This document shows positions 1 to 8,619 of a stretch of 47,714 bases of DNA, in pieces. Each line of letters begins with the position of its first letter. Position 1 is the stretch's first letter. Below the pieces are notes generated by a model. It was not told where the DNA came from. It did not search any database and was given only the letters and a program-made list of their open reading frames with translations. The stretch is taken from NCBI GenBank assembly GCA_937899725.1, contig CALCCA010000124.1, positions 1 to 47,714 on the forward strand. Reading direction: 5' to 3'. The translations under genes were made by a program, and so were the position numbers. This stretch comes from an uncultured Halomicronema sp. GTDB lineage: Bacteria; Cyanobacteriota; Cyanobacteriia; Phormidesmidales; Phormidesmidaceae.

Positions 1-425
1 CGACACTCCTCACAGATTCACTCAAAATTCAAAAGATCTCAAATGGGTTCTATAAGGCAGCTCAATCGAGCCCTCACCTAAGGTGATTGTCAGCCCCCTG
101 TTCCCAAGAAAATCACTATCCCCAAATCTAAGTCGAATTGCGACAGAGACTGTTGGCTGTTGATACTCGCTCGCTCATGATGTCTGCGTCCTGACAGCCA
201 AGATGGCAAGCCTGTTTTCCACAAATCATTGCGGGCAAAGAACCACAGTTTTACAGATGAGGCTATTATCATTCCATCTGATAGCTATCGATAAATTTTT
301 AACCGCAGCCACTTTTACGGTCGGGTGATTCACCCACGAGGGCTACCGGGAACACTAACCCAGTGCATCTTCCGACCGTATTTCTGACTCTCTGACCTAC
401 TCACTTACAGATTCTTGCATCCGCT
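1..425 (+). other. Non-coding region ahead of pilB
   Basis: No convincing gene is visible; the short minus-strand frame here has no recognisable domain. The last part (about 316-380) can form a closed structure, listed separately. The region should hold the pilB promoter, but I cannot place -35/-10 boxes with confidence. Confidence 0.5.
316..380 (+). promoter_or_regulatory. Possible structured leader upstream of pilB
   Basis: A perfect 9-bp inverted repeat, TACGGTCGG (316-324) and CCGACCGTA (372-380), encloses two small hairpins: GGGTG/CACCC around 323-335 and CACT/AGTG at 353-365. The block ends 45 bases before the pilB ATG. I do not recognise a known riboswitch consensus. It could be a leader structure, a small RNA or chance. 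Confidence 0.3.
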
Positions 426-2429
426 ATGACGAATTCCTCACAGCGTCGCGCTCTCGTTCTACAACGCAGCTTCTCGCCTTTTGGCAACAAACTCATCCAG
501 GCTGGTCTGGTTGATAGCGAGCAAATGCAACAGGCATTGGCGGAAAGCCGACGGTCAGGTCGGGCTCTAACGGATGTCCTGGAATCTTTGACAGGACAAC
601 AGCTTTCGCCTGAACTCGTACGGCAATACAAGAAGCAGCAACTGTTTGAGCTAAAAATTCTTTACGGTATTGAGTCGGTTGACCCTGAGTTGGATTCGCT
701 GTCCTCTCAACAGATTGGCCAATTTATCGACACCTTAATTCCGGTCGATACGTGCCGTCGCCATCAACTGGTGCCGCTATCGCGCGATGACGGTGAAGAT
801 CCCTCCGTGCTCGTAGCGATGGTGGATCCTGAAAATCTTGAGGCACAGGATGACCTCAATCGCATTTTGCGCCCAGCGGGCTTACGTTTGCGACGCATGG
901 TCATCACGGTTGAAGATTATCAACGCTTGATTTCTGGGTACTTGGATGAAAAAGTTGCCCGCGAAAAACAGCGAGACATGGAGCAGGCCGTCGATGTTCA
1001 ATCTGACCTGCAAGACTTAGATTTTGATGCTGCTGCCTTAGAGGAAGTTAGCGAAGAGGAATCTGACCTCAACGATGCCCTGCAGGATGCCGGTGCCGCG
1101 CCGGTGATTGCCTTGGTTAACAAGATTTTGGTCAAAGCTCTACAAGAAGGCGTCTCCGACATTCATATTGAACCGCAAGAAGAATCTTTACGAGTGCGGT
1201 TCCGCAAGGATGGTGTATTACGCGAGGCTTTCCCGAAATTTCCCAAAAAGATTGTGCCAGCGGTGACGGCCCGCTTCAAAATCATTGCGGAGCTGGATAT
1301 TGCCGAACGACGGCTTCCCCAAGACGGTCGTATTCGTCGCATGTTTCAAGGCCGCAAAATTGACTTTCGCGTCAGTACCCTGCCCAGCCGTTACGGCGAG
1401 AAGGTGGTTCTCCGAATTTTGGATAACTCCTCAACCCAACTGGGCATTGACAAGCTCATCACTGATGAAGAGTCTCTGAACGTCGTTCGCGAGATGGCCT
1501 CTCGCCCCTATGGCCTGATTTTGGTGACGGGGCCAACGGGCTCAGGTAAAACGACCACGCTCTATTCTCTGCTCTCTGAGCGCAACGATCCGGGCATCAA
1601 CATTAGTACAGCCGAAGACCCGATTGAGTATGCTTTGCCGGGGATTACTCAGGTTCAGGTGATTCGTGAGAAGGGCATGAATTTTGCCTCTATCTTGCGG
1701 GCCTTTTTGCGCCAAGATCCCGATGTCATTCTGGTGGGTGAGACCCGTGACCCAGAAACGGCGAAAACAGCTATTGAGGCGGCTTTGACGGGGCATCTGG
1801 TGCTGACGACCTTGCACACCAACGATGCTGCTGGAGCGATTTCTCGGCTAGAAGAAATGGGGATGGAGGGCTTTCAAGTTTCCAGTTCACTGATTGGCGT
1901 CTTAGCGCAGCGATTGATGCGAAAGGTGTGCTCTGAATGCAGAATTCCTTACACCCCCAGCCATGAAGAGTTGTCGAGGTTTGGCCTAGCCAGTGCCGGC
2001 GACTCAGAACTCACGATTTACAAGGCCAATGTCTTGTCAGTTGAGCAAATTGCGGCAGCACGATCTGATGGCACCTTCTGCGAGACCTGTCAAGGGGTAG
2101 GGTACAAAGGCCGGGTCGGGGTATACGAAGTCATGCAGATGACTGAGACTCTGCAGAAACTCGTTGCGGACGGCGTGCCCAGCGAACAAATCAAGGAAGC
2201 CGCCGTCGAAGAAGGCATGAAGACGCTGCTGGCCTACAGCTTGGACTTGGTGCGTCAGGGCTACACTTCCCTTGACGAAGTTGAACGGGTTACCTTTACC
2301 GATACTGGTTTGGAAGCTGAACTCAAAGCCCGACGCAAAAGCTCTCTCACCTGTGAAAACTGTCAAGCTGAACTGCAGCAAGACTGGTTAGACTGCCCCT
2401 ACTGCTTAACTCCCCGCTTTAAGTCATAA
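426..2429 (+). CDS. pilB: Type IV pilus extension ATPase PilB
   Basis: Cytoplasmic hexameric ATPase that powers pilin polymerisation (GspE/PilB secretion ATPase family). The N-terminal part resembles the GSPII_E N-domain. The ATPase core has a Walker A GPTGSGKT at residues 369-376, a Walker B region ILVGETRD, the His-box segment GHLVLTTLHT, and the family zinc tetracysteine (C502/C505 and C552/C555). The C-terminus carries a second CxxC...CxxC zinc-ribbon-like tail (C643, C646, C657, C660), which is outside the standard core. It is first of the same-strand set pilB-pilT-pilC; pilT starts 84 bp downstream. The ATG at 426 is used; no strong Shine-Dalgarno precedes it. In cyanobacteria this gene is needed for motility and DNA uptake (family knowledge). 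Confidence 0.97.
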   Translation: MTNSSQRRALVLQRSFSPFGNKLIQAGLVDSEQMQQALAESRRSGRALTDVLESLTGQQLSPELVRQYKKQQLFELKILYGIESVDPELDSLSSQQIGQFIDTLIPVDTCRRHQLVPLSRDDGEDPSVLVAMVDPENLEAQDDLNRILRPAGLRLRRMVITVEDYQRLISGYLDEKVAREKQRDMEQAVDVQSDLQDLDFDAAALEEVSEEESDLNDALQDAGAAPVIALVNKILVKALQEGVSDIHIEPQEESLRVRFRKDGVLREAFPKFPKKIVPAVTARFKIIAELDIAERRLPQDGRIRRMFQGRKIDFRVSTLPSRYGEKVVLRILDNSSTQLGIDKLITDEESLNVVREMASRPYGLILVTGPTGSGKTTTLYSLLSERNDPGINISTAEDPIEYALPGITQVQVIREKGMNFASILRAFLRQDPDVILVGETRDPETAKTAIEAALTGHLVLTTLHTNDAAGAISRLEEMGMEGFQVSSSLIGVLAQRLMRKVCSECRIPYTPSHEELSRFGLASAGDSELTIYKANVLSVEQIAAARSDGTFCETCQGVGYKGRVGVYEVMQMTETLQKLVADGVPSEQIKEAAVEEGMKTLLAYSLDLVRQGYTSLDEVERVTFTDTGLEAELKARRKSSLTCENCQAELQQDWLDCPYCLTPRFKS

Positions 2430-2513
2430 CCTTGAGGCCAGATAGACTTCAAACTTTCGGCGCACCTGCTTTTTTCCGCGCCCCGACAACACCTATTCCC
2501 ACGAGGTAATGCT

Positions 2514-3641
2514 ATGGAAATGATGATTGAAGACTTGATGGAAGAAGTTATTGAGCGTGGTGGCTCAGACCTCCATCTTTCTGCTGGGTTACCCCCTTAC
2601 ATTCGGATCAGCGGTAAGCTCACCCCGACTGAGCATGAACCCATGAGCCCCGAAGCTTGTCAACGACTTATCTTCAGCATGCTGAATAACAGTCAGCGAA
2701 AAGCGTTAGAGCAAAACTGGGAGCTTGATTGTTCCTACGGAGTGAAAGGGTTAGCGCGCTTCCGGGTCAACGTCTATAAGGATCGAGGCACCTATGCTGC
2801 CTGCTTGCGGGCTCTGAGTTCCAAAATCCCGACGATGGATTTGTTGGGCTTGCCACCGATCGTCCGCGAGCTTTCTGAAAAGCCTCGAGGGTTGATTCTG
2901 GTGACGGGGCCGACTGGGTCAGGGAAATCGACCACGCTCGCCTCAATGATCAACGAGATCAATTTGACTCGGCCAGAGCATATCTTAACCGTTGAAGATC
3001 CCATTGAATTTGTGTACGAACCGAACAAAAGCTTGATTCACCAGCGTCAGATTGGTGAAGATACGAAGAGCTTTGGTAATGCCCTAAGAGCGGCCCTGAG
3101 GGAAGACCCCGACGTCATTCTGGTGGGTGAAATGCGGGACTTAGAGACGATTTCTTTGGCGATCTCAGCGGCTGAGACCGGTCACCTCGTTTTTGGTACC
3201 CTGCATACTAGCTCGGCCTCTCAAACGGTCGATCGCATGGTCGATGTCTTTCCGCCAGAGCAGCAAACTCAAGTCAGAGTACAGCTTTCCAACTCTTTAG
3301 TAGCGGTCTTGAGTCAGTGTCTGGTGCCCAAGGCCAATCCCAAACCGGGTGAGTTTGGCCGGGTGATGGCCCAAGAGATCATGGTGGTGACACCGGCCAT
3401 CTCCAACCTGATCCGAGAAGGCAAAACCGCTCAAATCTACGGCTCTATCCAGACCGGCGGGCGCTTGGCGATGCAGACTCTGGAACGGGTGCTGGCCGAT
3501 TTGTATCAGGCTGGTACGATTTCCTTTGATTCTGCCATGTCTAAAACCTCGCGACCCGAGGAATTACAGCGCATCCTTGAGGGTGGACCGAAGGGCGCTG
3601 GTGCTACGCAGCAAGCTACCGCCGCCGGTCGCCGTCGGTAG
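2514..3641 (+). CDS. pilT: Type IV pilus retraction ATPase PilT
   Basis: Retraction motor for type IV pili, of the same ATPase superfamily as PilB but shorter (375 aa, a normal PilT length). Visible motifs are Walker A GPTGSGKST at residues 132-140, Walker B VILVGEMRD, a His box in GHLVFGTLHTSS and the PilT-type AIRAALR-like segment (here ALRAALREDPD). It has no zinc tetracysteine, as expected for PilT. The C-terminal tail is rich in Gly/Ala/Arg. The start at 2514 is preceded by GAGG at suitable distance. It lies between pilB and pilC; a strong hairpin follows the stop codon. Confidence 0.97.
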   Translation: MEMMIEDLMEEVIERGGSDLHLSAGLPPYIRISGKLTPTEHEPMSPEACQRLIFSMLNNSQRKALEQNWELDCSYGVKGLARFRVNVYKDRGTYAACLRALSSKIPTMDLLGLPPIVRELSEKPRGLILVTGPTGSGKSTTLASMINEINLTRPEHILTVEDPIEFVYEPNKSLIHQRQIGEDTKSFGNALRAALREDPDVILVGEMRDLETISLAISAAETGHLVFGTLHTSSASQTVDRMVDVFPPEQQTQVRVQLSNSLVAVLSQCLVPKANPKPGEFGRVMAQEIMVVTPAISNLIREGKTAQIYGSIQTGGRLAMQTLERVLADLYQAGTISFDSAMSKTSRPEELQRILEGGPKGAGATQQATAAGRRR

Positions 3642-3648
3642 ACCAAAC

Positions 3649-3687
3649 TGACCCAAGTGCTCTGGCTTGGTCGAAGCGCTTGGGTCA
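3649..3687 (+). terminator. Hairpin after pilT
   Basis: TGACCCAAGTGCT (3649-3661) pairs with AGCGCTTGGGTCA (3675-3687): 13 bp with one G-T pair, around a 13-base loop, beginning 7 bases after the pilT stop. No T-run follows, so it may be a partial terminator or an mRNA-stabilising/processing structure separating pilBT from pilC. Confidence 0.5.
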
Positions 3688-3724
3688 TGCCTGCGTCAGC
3701 TGCTTGAGAGTAGACCTGCCAAAT

Positions 3725-3778
3725 CTTGAGAAACCGTTTTCGTTTCAGCGCTATGTGCTAACGTAGCGGCATCTCAAG
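3725..3778 (+). promoter_or_regulatory. Nested inverted repeat in the pilT-pilC gap
   Basis: CTTGAGA (3725-3731) and TCTCAAG (3772-3778) enclose a second pair, CGCTA (3749-3753) and TAGCG (3764-3768). It lies about 95 bases before the pilC ATG and may be a 5' leader structure of a separate pilC transcript. Function unknown. Confidence 0.3.
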
Positions 3779-3873
3779 GAGCTTCTACAGTAAGAAAATA
3801 CCCATCAGACAGAGTAGCTTTCTGCTTTCGATGATTCGGTTGAGTTTTTTAATACCATTGCCGCTTTAGGATT

Positions 3874-5094
3874 ATGCCTACCTACGTTGCTATCGGTCGA
3901 GACAGTGCAGGGCGTGAACGCAAAGAGAAAGTTGCCGCGTCTAACCCCTCTGAAGCTCGTAATTTGCTGAAAGATCAGGGGCTATTCATTCAGGACTTGA
4001 AGGAAGAACGAAGCTTCAACTTCGACCTGAATGAAATCAAAATGGCGATGACGTCAGTGTCTGTCAAAGACAAGGCCGTGTTTTCTCGACAGTTTGCGGC
4101 ATTGGTCAATGCGGGGGTTGCCCTCGTGCGTGGGATTGGCGTGCTGTCAGAAGAATGTCCGAATCCCAAACTGAAGCGAGCACTCGAAGATGTCAATGCC
4201 GATGTGCAGCAGGGCACGAGCCTTTCGGATTCGATGAGCAAGCATCCTAGCTGCTTTGACAAACTGTATGTCAGCTTGGTGCAAGCAGGGGAAGTTGGGG
4301 GTGTCTTAGATGAGGTGCTCAATCGACTCGCCAAACTTTTAGAAGATCTCAATCGACTGCAAAACCAGATTAAGTCGGCCATGGCTTATCCGGTGACGGT
4401 GTCGCTGTTAGCGATCGTGATCTTTATCTCAATGACGGTTTTTCTATTGCCCACATTTGCCGAAATTTTTGAGGAGTTAGACGCCCAGTTGCCGCTGTTT
4501 ACTCGCATTATGTTGCAAATCAGTGTGTTTCTGCGGCAGCCCTTAAACTGGGTAATCATGATTGGCATAATTGTGGGTGTCGCCTTTGCCTTCAGACGCT
4601 ACTATGCGACTGATAGCGGTGAGCAAAATATTGACCGTTTGCTGCTGAAGCTTCCATTGTTTGGCGATTTGGTGCAAAAGACGGCAACGGCACGGTTTTG
4701 TCGCACCTTCGGTTCTCTCTCGCGTTCTGGAGTCCCGATTTTGACGTCGTTAGAAATTGTGCGAGACACGGCGGGCAATCGAGTGATTTCTGATGCCATT
4801 GATGAAGCGCGCAATGAAATTCAGACTGGGGGCATGATTAGTCTGGCCTTGCAGCAACACCGGGTGTTTCCGGCCATGGCGATTCAAATGATTAGCATTG
4901 GCGAAGAAACGGGTGAGCTCGATCAGATGCTCATGAAGGTGGCTGATTTCTACGAGGACGAAGTAGAACAGGCCGTGAAAGCGCTCACCAGCATCATGGA
5001 GCCGTTTATGATTGTCATCCTCGGTGGCATGGTGGGGTCAATTCTCGTTTCAATGTACCTGCCAATGTTCAAGATTATGGAAGTTGTCGGCTAG
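3874..5094 (+). CDS. pilC: Type IV pilus inner-membrane platform protein PilC
   Basis: Integral membrane platform protein of the pilus machine, GspF/PilC family, 406 aa (normal length). It has two T2SSF domains: one around residues 70-195, followed by hydrophobic segments near 170-195 and 225-245, and a second ending in a C-terminal membrane segment near 375-398. The N-terminus MPTYVAIGRD followed by a lysine-rich stretch matches the usual PilC start. It interacts with PilB/PilT in the family. The 232-bp gap after pilT contains two hairpins, so pilC may have partly separate expression. Confidence 0.96.
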   Translation: MPTYVAIGRDSAGRERKEKVAASNPSEARNLLKDQGLFIQDLKEERSFNFDLNEIKMAMTSVSVKDKAVFSRQFAALVNAGVALVRGIGVLSEECPNPKLKRALEDVNADVQQGTSLSDSMSKHPSCFDKLYVSLVQAGEVGGVLDEVLNRLAKLLEDLNRLQNQIKSAMAYPVTVSLLAIVIFISMTVFLLPTFAEIFEELDAQLPLFTRIMLQISVFLRQPLNWVIMIGIIVGVAFAFRRYYATDSGEQNIDRLLLKLPLFGDLVQKTATARFCRTFGSLSRSGVPILTSLEIVRDTAGNRVISDAIDEARNEIQTGGMISLALQQHRVFPAMAIQMISIGEETGELDQMLMKVADFYEDEVEQAVKALTSIMEPFMIVILGGMVGSILVSMYLPMFKIMEVVG

Positions 5095-5288
5095 TTATCC
5101 TGCCGAGGGCTGAGGCTGACCTCTCACGAGGTCAAAATTAGATGGATCTAACTGCGTTAGACGAGCTAGCAACCAACTAGAAATGAAGGGACGTACTGAC
5201 GTTCTCTAGTCGTTTAAGCCATGGAGAACGAATAAGAGGTTTCCTGATAGTTGTTCTGTGCGATGTGATTTAGAGGGGCGGGCCCCGG

Positions 5289-5609
5289 TTACAAAGTGGC
5301 AATGCCCTCTGCCGATCGCACCTCCATGACTTCTGAGAGGTAACAAACACCGCCAAACTTATTGAGTAAGGGATTGACCTGCTCAAGCACTGGCTTCACT
5401 TTGTCACTGGCGCAAAACGACAAGATGTAGACATTGCTCAAGGTCGTGGCCGCAAAGTCTGAGTCATCGGAAACCGTGCCGTGATGCCCCCTGCCAGTCA
5501 CATCGTGGATGACGGAGTAGCCAGAGACCCCCACCTCGTCGAGCTTAGTGAGGATCTTGGGCATCTCCCGTGAAGAGACAATGATTTCAAGGCGCTTAAC
5601 GATACGCAT
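5289..5609 (-). CDS. sbtB: PII-like regulator of bicarbonate transport, SbtB type
   Basis: A 106-aa protein with the ferredoxin-like PII layout: an N-terminal beta strand RIVKRLEIIVSS, a helix, a T-loop segment GRGHHGTVSDDS, then a second beta-alpha-beta half. In cyanobacteria SbtB binds adenine nucleotides and controls SbtA. It is the third gene of the operon, 21 bp after bicA and downstream of an SbtA-family gene, which supports SbtB over the nitrogen regulator GlnB. The C-terminus (SEVMEVRSAEGIATL) lacks the Cys-Gly...Cys R-loop known from some SbtB proteins, so redox control through that loop is not expected. Other PII-like families cannot be fully excluded. Confidence 0.85.
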   Translation of the reverse strand: MRIVKRLEIIVSSREMPKILTKLDEVGVSGYSVIHDVTGRGHHGTVSDDSDFAATTLSNVYILSFCASDKVKPVLEQVNPLLNKFGGVCYLSEVMEVRSAEGIATL

Positions 5610-5630
5610 AGTAAACAGTCCTGATGGTGA

Positions 5631-7319
5631 TCAATGGGGCTGGATCTCGAACGGCTTGGCACGCTGGTGAATCAGCTCGACTGCCTGCTTTAACGCCATC
5701 AGGCGCTCAGTCAAGTGATTGTCAGGGGGTAACTGTCGCAGCACCTCTAGACATTGCAGGCGATGATAGACTTGGCCCTGAGCACCCACTACAAAGACTT
5801 CTCGCTCTTTGGCAAAGGCATCTTTAATCATCGTCTCGATCGCCAGTAGGGCCGTGACGCCTAAGCGAGGCACATCGCTGAGATCAAGAATGAGGATTTC
5901 ATAGTTTTCGACAATCGACATTTGGCGAGAAATTGCTTTAGCCGCACCAAAGCTCATGGGACCGCTGAGATGAAACATCAAAACTTTGCCTCGGGCCGCT
6001 CCCAGTAAGATCTGCTCTTCGCGCGACAGCCAATCTTGGTTCTCGGGTCGGGTGATGGTTTTCATGGCCTGCACCTGCAAATCAGTGAGGCTTTGAATGG
6101 TGAGCAAATTTGCCACAAAGACGCCAACCGCTACGGCCGTAATCAAATCGACAAAGACTGTCAGACCCAGCACCAGGTACATCACCCCGGCCCCTTTGGT
6201 CGAGAGGCGGTGAGCCCGTTTGATAAATCCCCAGTCAATGATATCGATGCCCACTTTGATCAAAATGCCTGCCAGCACGGCATTGGGAATGGGTTCTGTT
6301 AAAAAACTGGCTTTCCAAACGACGACGGCCAACAACAAGGCATGGATAATGCCCGAAACTGGCGTTCGCCCGCCCGCCTGCACGTTGATGACTGTGCGCA
6401 TGGTGGCACCGGCCCCCGGCAATCCCCCGAGCAAGCCTGAGACCATGTTGCCAATGCCCTGACCAATCAGTTCGCGATCAGAATCGTGCTGAGTCCGAGT
6501 CACGTTATCGGCCACTAGCGATGTCAGCAATGAGTCTAGAGCGCCCAACGTGCCTAACATGACGCCGTAGACCAACATATCTTTTAGGTTTTGCCACTCA
6601 AATTGAGGCGGGTGAAGGGTGGGTAGTCCGCCGGGAATATCCCCAATATGAGGAATATTGCTGTTGGGCAAGCCCCATACTGACAGCAAAGTGCAGACGA
6701 CCAGCGCAATGAGCGGTGCCGGCAGAATGCGGTTGAGTCGAGCCGGAGCGGCAAAGACGATCGCTAATGTCAATAGCCCCAAACCCGCCGCCGCTGGATT
6801 GATGTCGCTGAGATAGGTCGGGATGGCCGCAATTGAGTTGACCACCCCAGCTGTGCCCTCTTGGCCTAGCAGCGGCCCGATTTGCAGCACGATAATGATG
6901 ACGCCGACCCCCGACATAAAGCCGGAGATCACCGTGTAGGGTATCAGGGTAATGTACTTGCCCAGCCGCAGTAGCCCCAGCAAGATCTGAAACAGTCCGC
7001 CCAGCATGACGACGGTGAGCACCATGGCCAGACCGGACTCAGAGGTGCGGGCAGCGAAGGCCGCGACCGTTGAGGCCATCACGACCGTCATAGGGCCAGT
7101 GGGGCCAGAAATCTGGGCGGGTGTGCCACCAAAGAGAGCCGCAAAGAAACCGACGCTAATCGCGCCATAGAGTCCGGCACTGGGACCAATCCCCGAGGCC
7201 ACCCCAAAGGCCAACGCCAGCGGCAGCGCCACGATCGCCGCCGTTAATCCGCCAAAAAAATCACCGCGAAAATTATCGAATTTGAGGTCATTTATCAGTT
7301 TGGTTGGCGAAAATAGCAT
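5631..7319 (-). CDS. bicA: SulP-family bicarbonate transporter, BicA type
   Basis: Membrane transporter of the SulP/SLC26 family; cyanobacterial BicA is a Na+-dependent, high-flux bicarbonate importer. The transmembrane core is seen from the N-terminal GDFFGGLTAAIVALPLALAF through the SulP signature region (GTPAQISGPTGPM) to about residue 400. A cytoplasmic STAS domain follows (about 440-540, including ILDLSDVPRLGVTALLAIE). Length about 562 aa fits BicA. I chose the ATG at 7319; an in-frame TTG two codons upstream (7325) directly abuts the sbtA stop. The tight spacing to sbtA and sbtB implies one transcript. Sulfate transport by a SulP relative is the main alternative, but the operon argues for bicarbonate. 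Confidence 0.9.
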   Translation of the reverse strand: MLFSPTKLINDLKFDNFRGDFFGGLTAAIVALPLALAFGVASGIGPSAGLYGAISVGFFAALFGGTPAQISGPTGPMTVVMASTVAAFAARTSESGLAMVLTVVMLGGLFQILLGLLRLGKYITLIPYTVISGFMSGVGVIIIVLQIGPLLGQEGTAGVVNSIAAIPTYLSDINPAAAGLGLLTLAIVFAAPARLNRILPAPLIALVVCTLLSVWGLPNSNIPHIGDIPGGLPTLHPPQFEWQNLKDMLVYGVMLGTLGALDSLLTSLVADNVTRTQHDSDRELIGQGIGNMVSGLLGGLPGAGATMRTVINVQAGGRTPVSGIIHALLLAVVVWKASFLTEPIPNAVLAGILIKVGIDIIDWGFIKRAHRLSTKGAGVMYLVLGLTVFVDLITAVAVGVFVANLLTIQSLTDLQVQAMKTITRPENQDWLSREEQILLGAARGKVLMFHLSGPMSFGAAKAISRQMSIVENYEILILDLSDVPRLGVTALLAIETMIKDAFAKEREVFVVGAQGQVYHRLQCLEVLRQLPPDNHLTERLMALKQAVELIHQRAKPFEIQPH

Positions 7320-7325
7320 CGGCAA

Positions 7326-8312
7326 TCACGAGCCCCAAAAAAGTTGAATACATTGAAAGTAGATGGGGATGCCGACGATGATGTTGAAGGGAAACGTGAG
7401 CGCCAGCGCCATCGAGATGTAGAGGCTCGGATTGGCCTCTGGCACGGTCAGACGCATGGCTGCCGGCACCGCAATGTAGGAGGCGCTGGCACAGAGCACG
7501 GCAAAGAGCAACGCATCCCCGGCACCCATGCCAATCAGGGCGGCGATCGCAATGCCAATCGCCGCATTGAGAATCGGCATCAAGACGGAGAAGCTGATCA
7601 GAAATGCGCCCCCTTTGCGCAAATCCTGAAAGCGCCGGGCAGCGACGAGACCCATATCTAACAGAAAAAAGGTCAACACCCCATAAAACATTTCACCCGT
7701 GAACGGCTCCAGACTTTCCCAACCTTGTTCGCTCGTGACGACCCCGACGAGCAGGCTGCCGACGAGCAGAAACACTGAGCCATTGAGACAAGACTCTCGC
7801 AGCACCTCTTCCCAAGAAAAGTCATCGTCGTCAAGATTAGGATTTTGCTGCTGAGCAAACACGCGCACCAGCAAGAGCCCCACGATGATGGCGGGGGACT
7901 CCATGAGAGCAAGGGCGGCCACCATATGGCCGCCAAAGTCAACGTCAAGCCGCGCTAAAAACGTACTCGCGGTGACGAACGTGACGGCGCTAATCGAGCC
8001 GTAGGTGGCCGCGATCGCCGCCGCATTATGGATATCTAGCTTTAACCGCAGAATGAAAAAAGAGTAAACCGGCACCAGAGCGGCCATCACAACGGCGGCC
8101 AGTAGCGCGATCGCAATGTCTGGAGTTAAACCACTTTCGTGTAGCTCATGGCCCCCCTTAAAGCCAATGGCAAACAGTAAGTAAAGGGAAAACAGCTTGG
8201 GAATCGGCTGCGGAATTTCTAAATCAGATTTCAGGAAAACGGCGCTTAAACCGATAAAAAAGAACAGAACAGGCGGATTTAAGACATTCGACAGAATCAA
8301 ACTAGAGCTCAT
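7326..8312 (-). CDS. sbtA: Sodium-dependent bicarbonate permease, SbtA family (DUF897)
   Basis: Multi-pass membrane protein (328 aa, about 10 hydrophobic segments) of the Sbt_1/DUF897 family, which includes the high-affinity Na+/bicarbonate symporter SbtA. The two half-repeats show the family motifs: YGSISAVTFVTA in the first half and ASASYIAVPAAMRLTVPEAN in the second, matching the substrate-site loops of SbtA. A charged cytoplasmic loop (QQNPNLDDDDFSWEE) separates the halves and is shorter than in Synechocystis SbtA. It is first gene of the operon with bicA and sbtB. Divergence from the Synechocystis type suggests an SbtA2-like form; affinity is not predictable from sequence. Confidence 0.85.
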   Translation of the reverse strand: MSSSLILSNVLNPPVLFFFIGLSAVFLKSDLEIPQPIPKLFSLYLLFAIGFKGGHELHESGLTPDIAIALLAAVVMAALVPVYSFFILRLKLDIHNAAAIAATYGSISAVTFVTASTFLARLDVDFGGHMVAALALMESPAIIVGLLLVRVFAQQQNPNLDDDDFSWEEVLRESCLNGSVFLLVGSLLVGVVTSEQGWESLEPFTGEMFYGVLTFFLLDMGLVAARRFQDLRKGGAFLISFSVLMPILNAAIGIAIAALIGMGAGDALLFAVLCASASYIAVPAAMRLTVPEANPSLYISMALALTFPFNIIVGIPIYFQCIQLFWGS

Positions 8313-8619
8313 TCATCAACTCTCGCAAGGGGTTCAACTGAGCCCGAGAAATTAGCCCAAGCAAACTTAGGTTAGTGGGCGTTGCTATTGGCGGCAAGTC
8401 GAGTGTTACAGCTTCAGAACAATGTCATTGCTGGCGGCACAGTCCTGCTTACCATACGGTTATCTTGAGTCAAGATCGCGACCCAGAACATAGATTTTGA
8501 TTAATGAAAAAGTGAATTTTCATGGATTTAATCCCCTTTTTAGTTGGGAATACCTGAATCCAGGCGTTCGATTTAGTCGACGAGCCGCCAGTGGCCAAAC
8601 CGCGATCGCGCCATGCCGA
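8313..8619. other. Intergenic region upstream of the sbtA operon
   Basis: About 300 bp between the sbtA start and the 3' end of the CHAT gene. It should contain the sbtA-bicA-sbtB promoter. I looked for a divergent LysR-type gene or a clear CcmR/CmpR operator and saw neither. Confidence 0.4.

Noticed and set aside
5117-5134. Terminator after pilC
   Set aside because: TGACCTC/GAGGTCA is only a 7-bp stem with AAAATTA after it on the plus strand; too weak to call.
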